Shown piece by piece: positions 5,450 through 5,682 of a stretch of DNA of 5,682 nucleotides. The translations under genes were made by a program, and so were the position numbers. Within the stretch, counting starts at the first letter, position 1. Each line of letters begins with the position of its first letter. Below the pieces are notes generated by a model that was not told the DNA's origin, ran no database searches, and saw nothing but the letters and a program-made list of their open reading frames with translations. This stretch comes from Bacteroidota bacterium (GTDB lineage Bacteria; Bacteroidota; Bacteroidia; Bacteroidales; VadinHA17): assembly GCA_030642585.1 (NCBI GenBank), contig DAOWNN010000157.1, forward strand, positions 1 to 5,682, given 5' to 3'.

Positions 5450-5682
5450 ATGGTAAATAAAAATGATCTTCATGAAATACTCATCCTGGGCGTAGGAAAC
5501 ATTCTGCTTCAGGATGAAGGAGTTGGAATTCATGCCATACGTAAAATGGAAGAGATGGACTGGCCTGACCATGTTAAGTTGTTGGATGGTGGAACCGGAG
5601 GATTTCATATGCTATCGATACTACAGGAATATAAAACCATCATAATGATAGACGCAGCACTGGATAATGACCCTCCCGGAAC
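5450..5682 (+). CDS. hyaD: Hydrogenase maturation protease (HyaD/HupD type), 3'-truncated by window
   Basis: The first 77 codons of a family M52 endopeptidase, which checks for nickel in the large subunit and cuts off its C-terminal tail. The family signature GVGNILLQDEGVGIH is at residues 14-28, with E23 as the first nickel-sensing ligand, LDGGTGG at 45-51, and IDA at 67-69, where D68 is the second ligand. The third ligand, a histidine about 30 residues further on, would lie beyond the window. The start at 5450 gives a normal short N-terminus of 10 residues before the first strand. No Shine-Dalgarno is present. Its substrate is most likely the hyaB product, whose 15-residue tail follows DPCISCAVH. 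The gene lies 75 bases after the operon terminator and so should have its own promoter or depend on read-through. Confidence 0.93.
   Translation, partial: MVNKNDLHEILILGVGNILLQDEGVGIHAIRKMEEMDWPDHVKLLDGGTGGFHMLSILQEYKTIIMIDAALDNDPPG

Noticed and set aside
5339..5608. Minus-strand frame of 89 residues across the terminator and the protease start
   Set aside because: The plus strand here shows an intrinsic terminator and the M52 signature GVGNILLQDEGVG; the minus frame is low-complexity and shows no family features.

Overview
The window holds one side of a [NiFe]-hydrogenase locus. All genes lie on the + strand. In order: the last 35 codons of hypE (maturation), a receiver-less sigma-54 activator, a near-perfect -24/-12 sigma-54 promoter, a 75-residue protein of unknown function, the small subunit, large subunit and b-type cytochrome of a membrane-bound uptake hydrogenase, a strong intrinsic terminator, and the first 77 codons of the protease that trims the large subunit. 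Homology calls come from motif recognition and remembered family sequences, not from a database search.

The small subunit carries a Tat signal, a C-terminal membrane anchor and the two extra cysteines (C65, C166) of the oxygen-tolerant enzymes (HoxK of Ralstonia, HyaA of E. coli Hyd-1), with the same spacing between all cluster ligands. This predicts a [4Fe-3S] proximal cluster and a group 1d-like enzyme facing the cell exterior or periplasm. It would oxidise H2 and pass electrons through the cytochrome b to the quinone pool. HypE helps make the Fe(CN)2CO centre, and the protease removes the 15-residue tail of the large subunit after nickel insertion.

The promoter GG-N10-GC at 1424-1437 lies between the activator gene and the operon, which points to a local circuit: the activator binds one or both dyads at 1289-1304 and 1360-1373 and opens the sigma-54 promoter of the small ORF-hyaA-hyaB-hyaC operon. 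The activator is odd: it has no sensory domain, a GSFTSA loop instead of GAFTGA, an Asp in place of the Walker B Glu, and a CxxC pair in the linker before the DNA-binding domain.

The organism is probably an AT-rich bacterium of the Bacteroidota or a neighbouring phylum. The basis is thin: low GC in intergenic DNA, an intergenic heptamer tandem repeat of a kind I associate with Bacteroidota, and several genes without a Shine-Dalgarno. The strong Shine-Dalgarno sites before the two structural genes do not fit a typical Bacteroidota pattern, so the assignment stays tentative.
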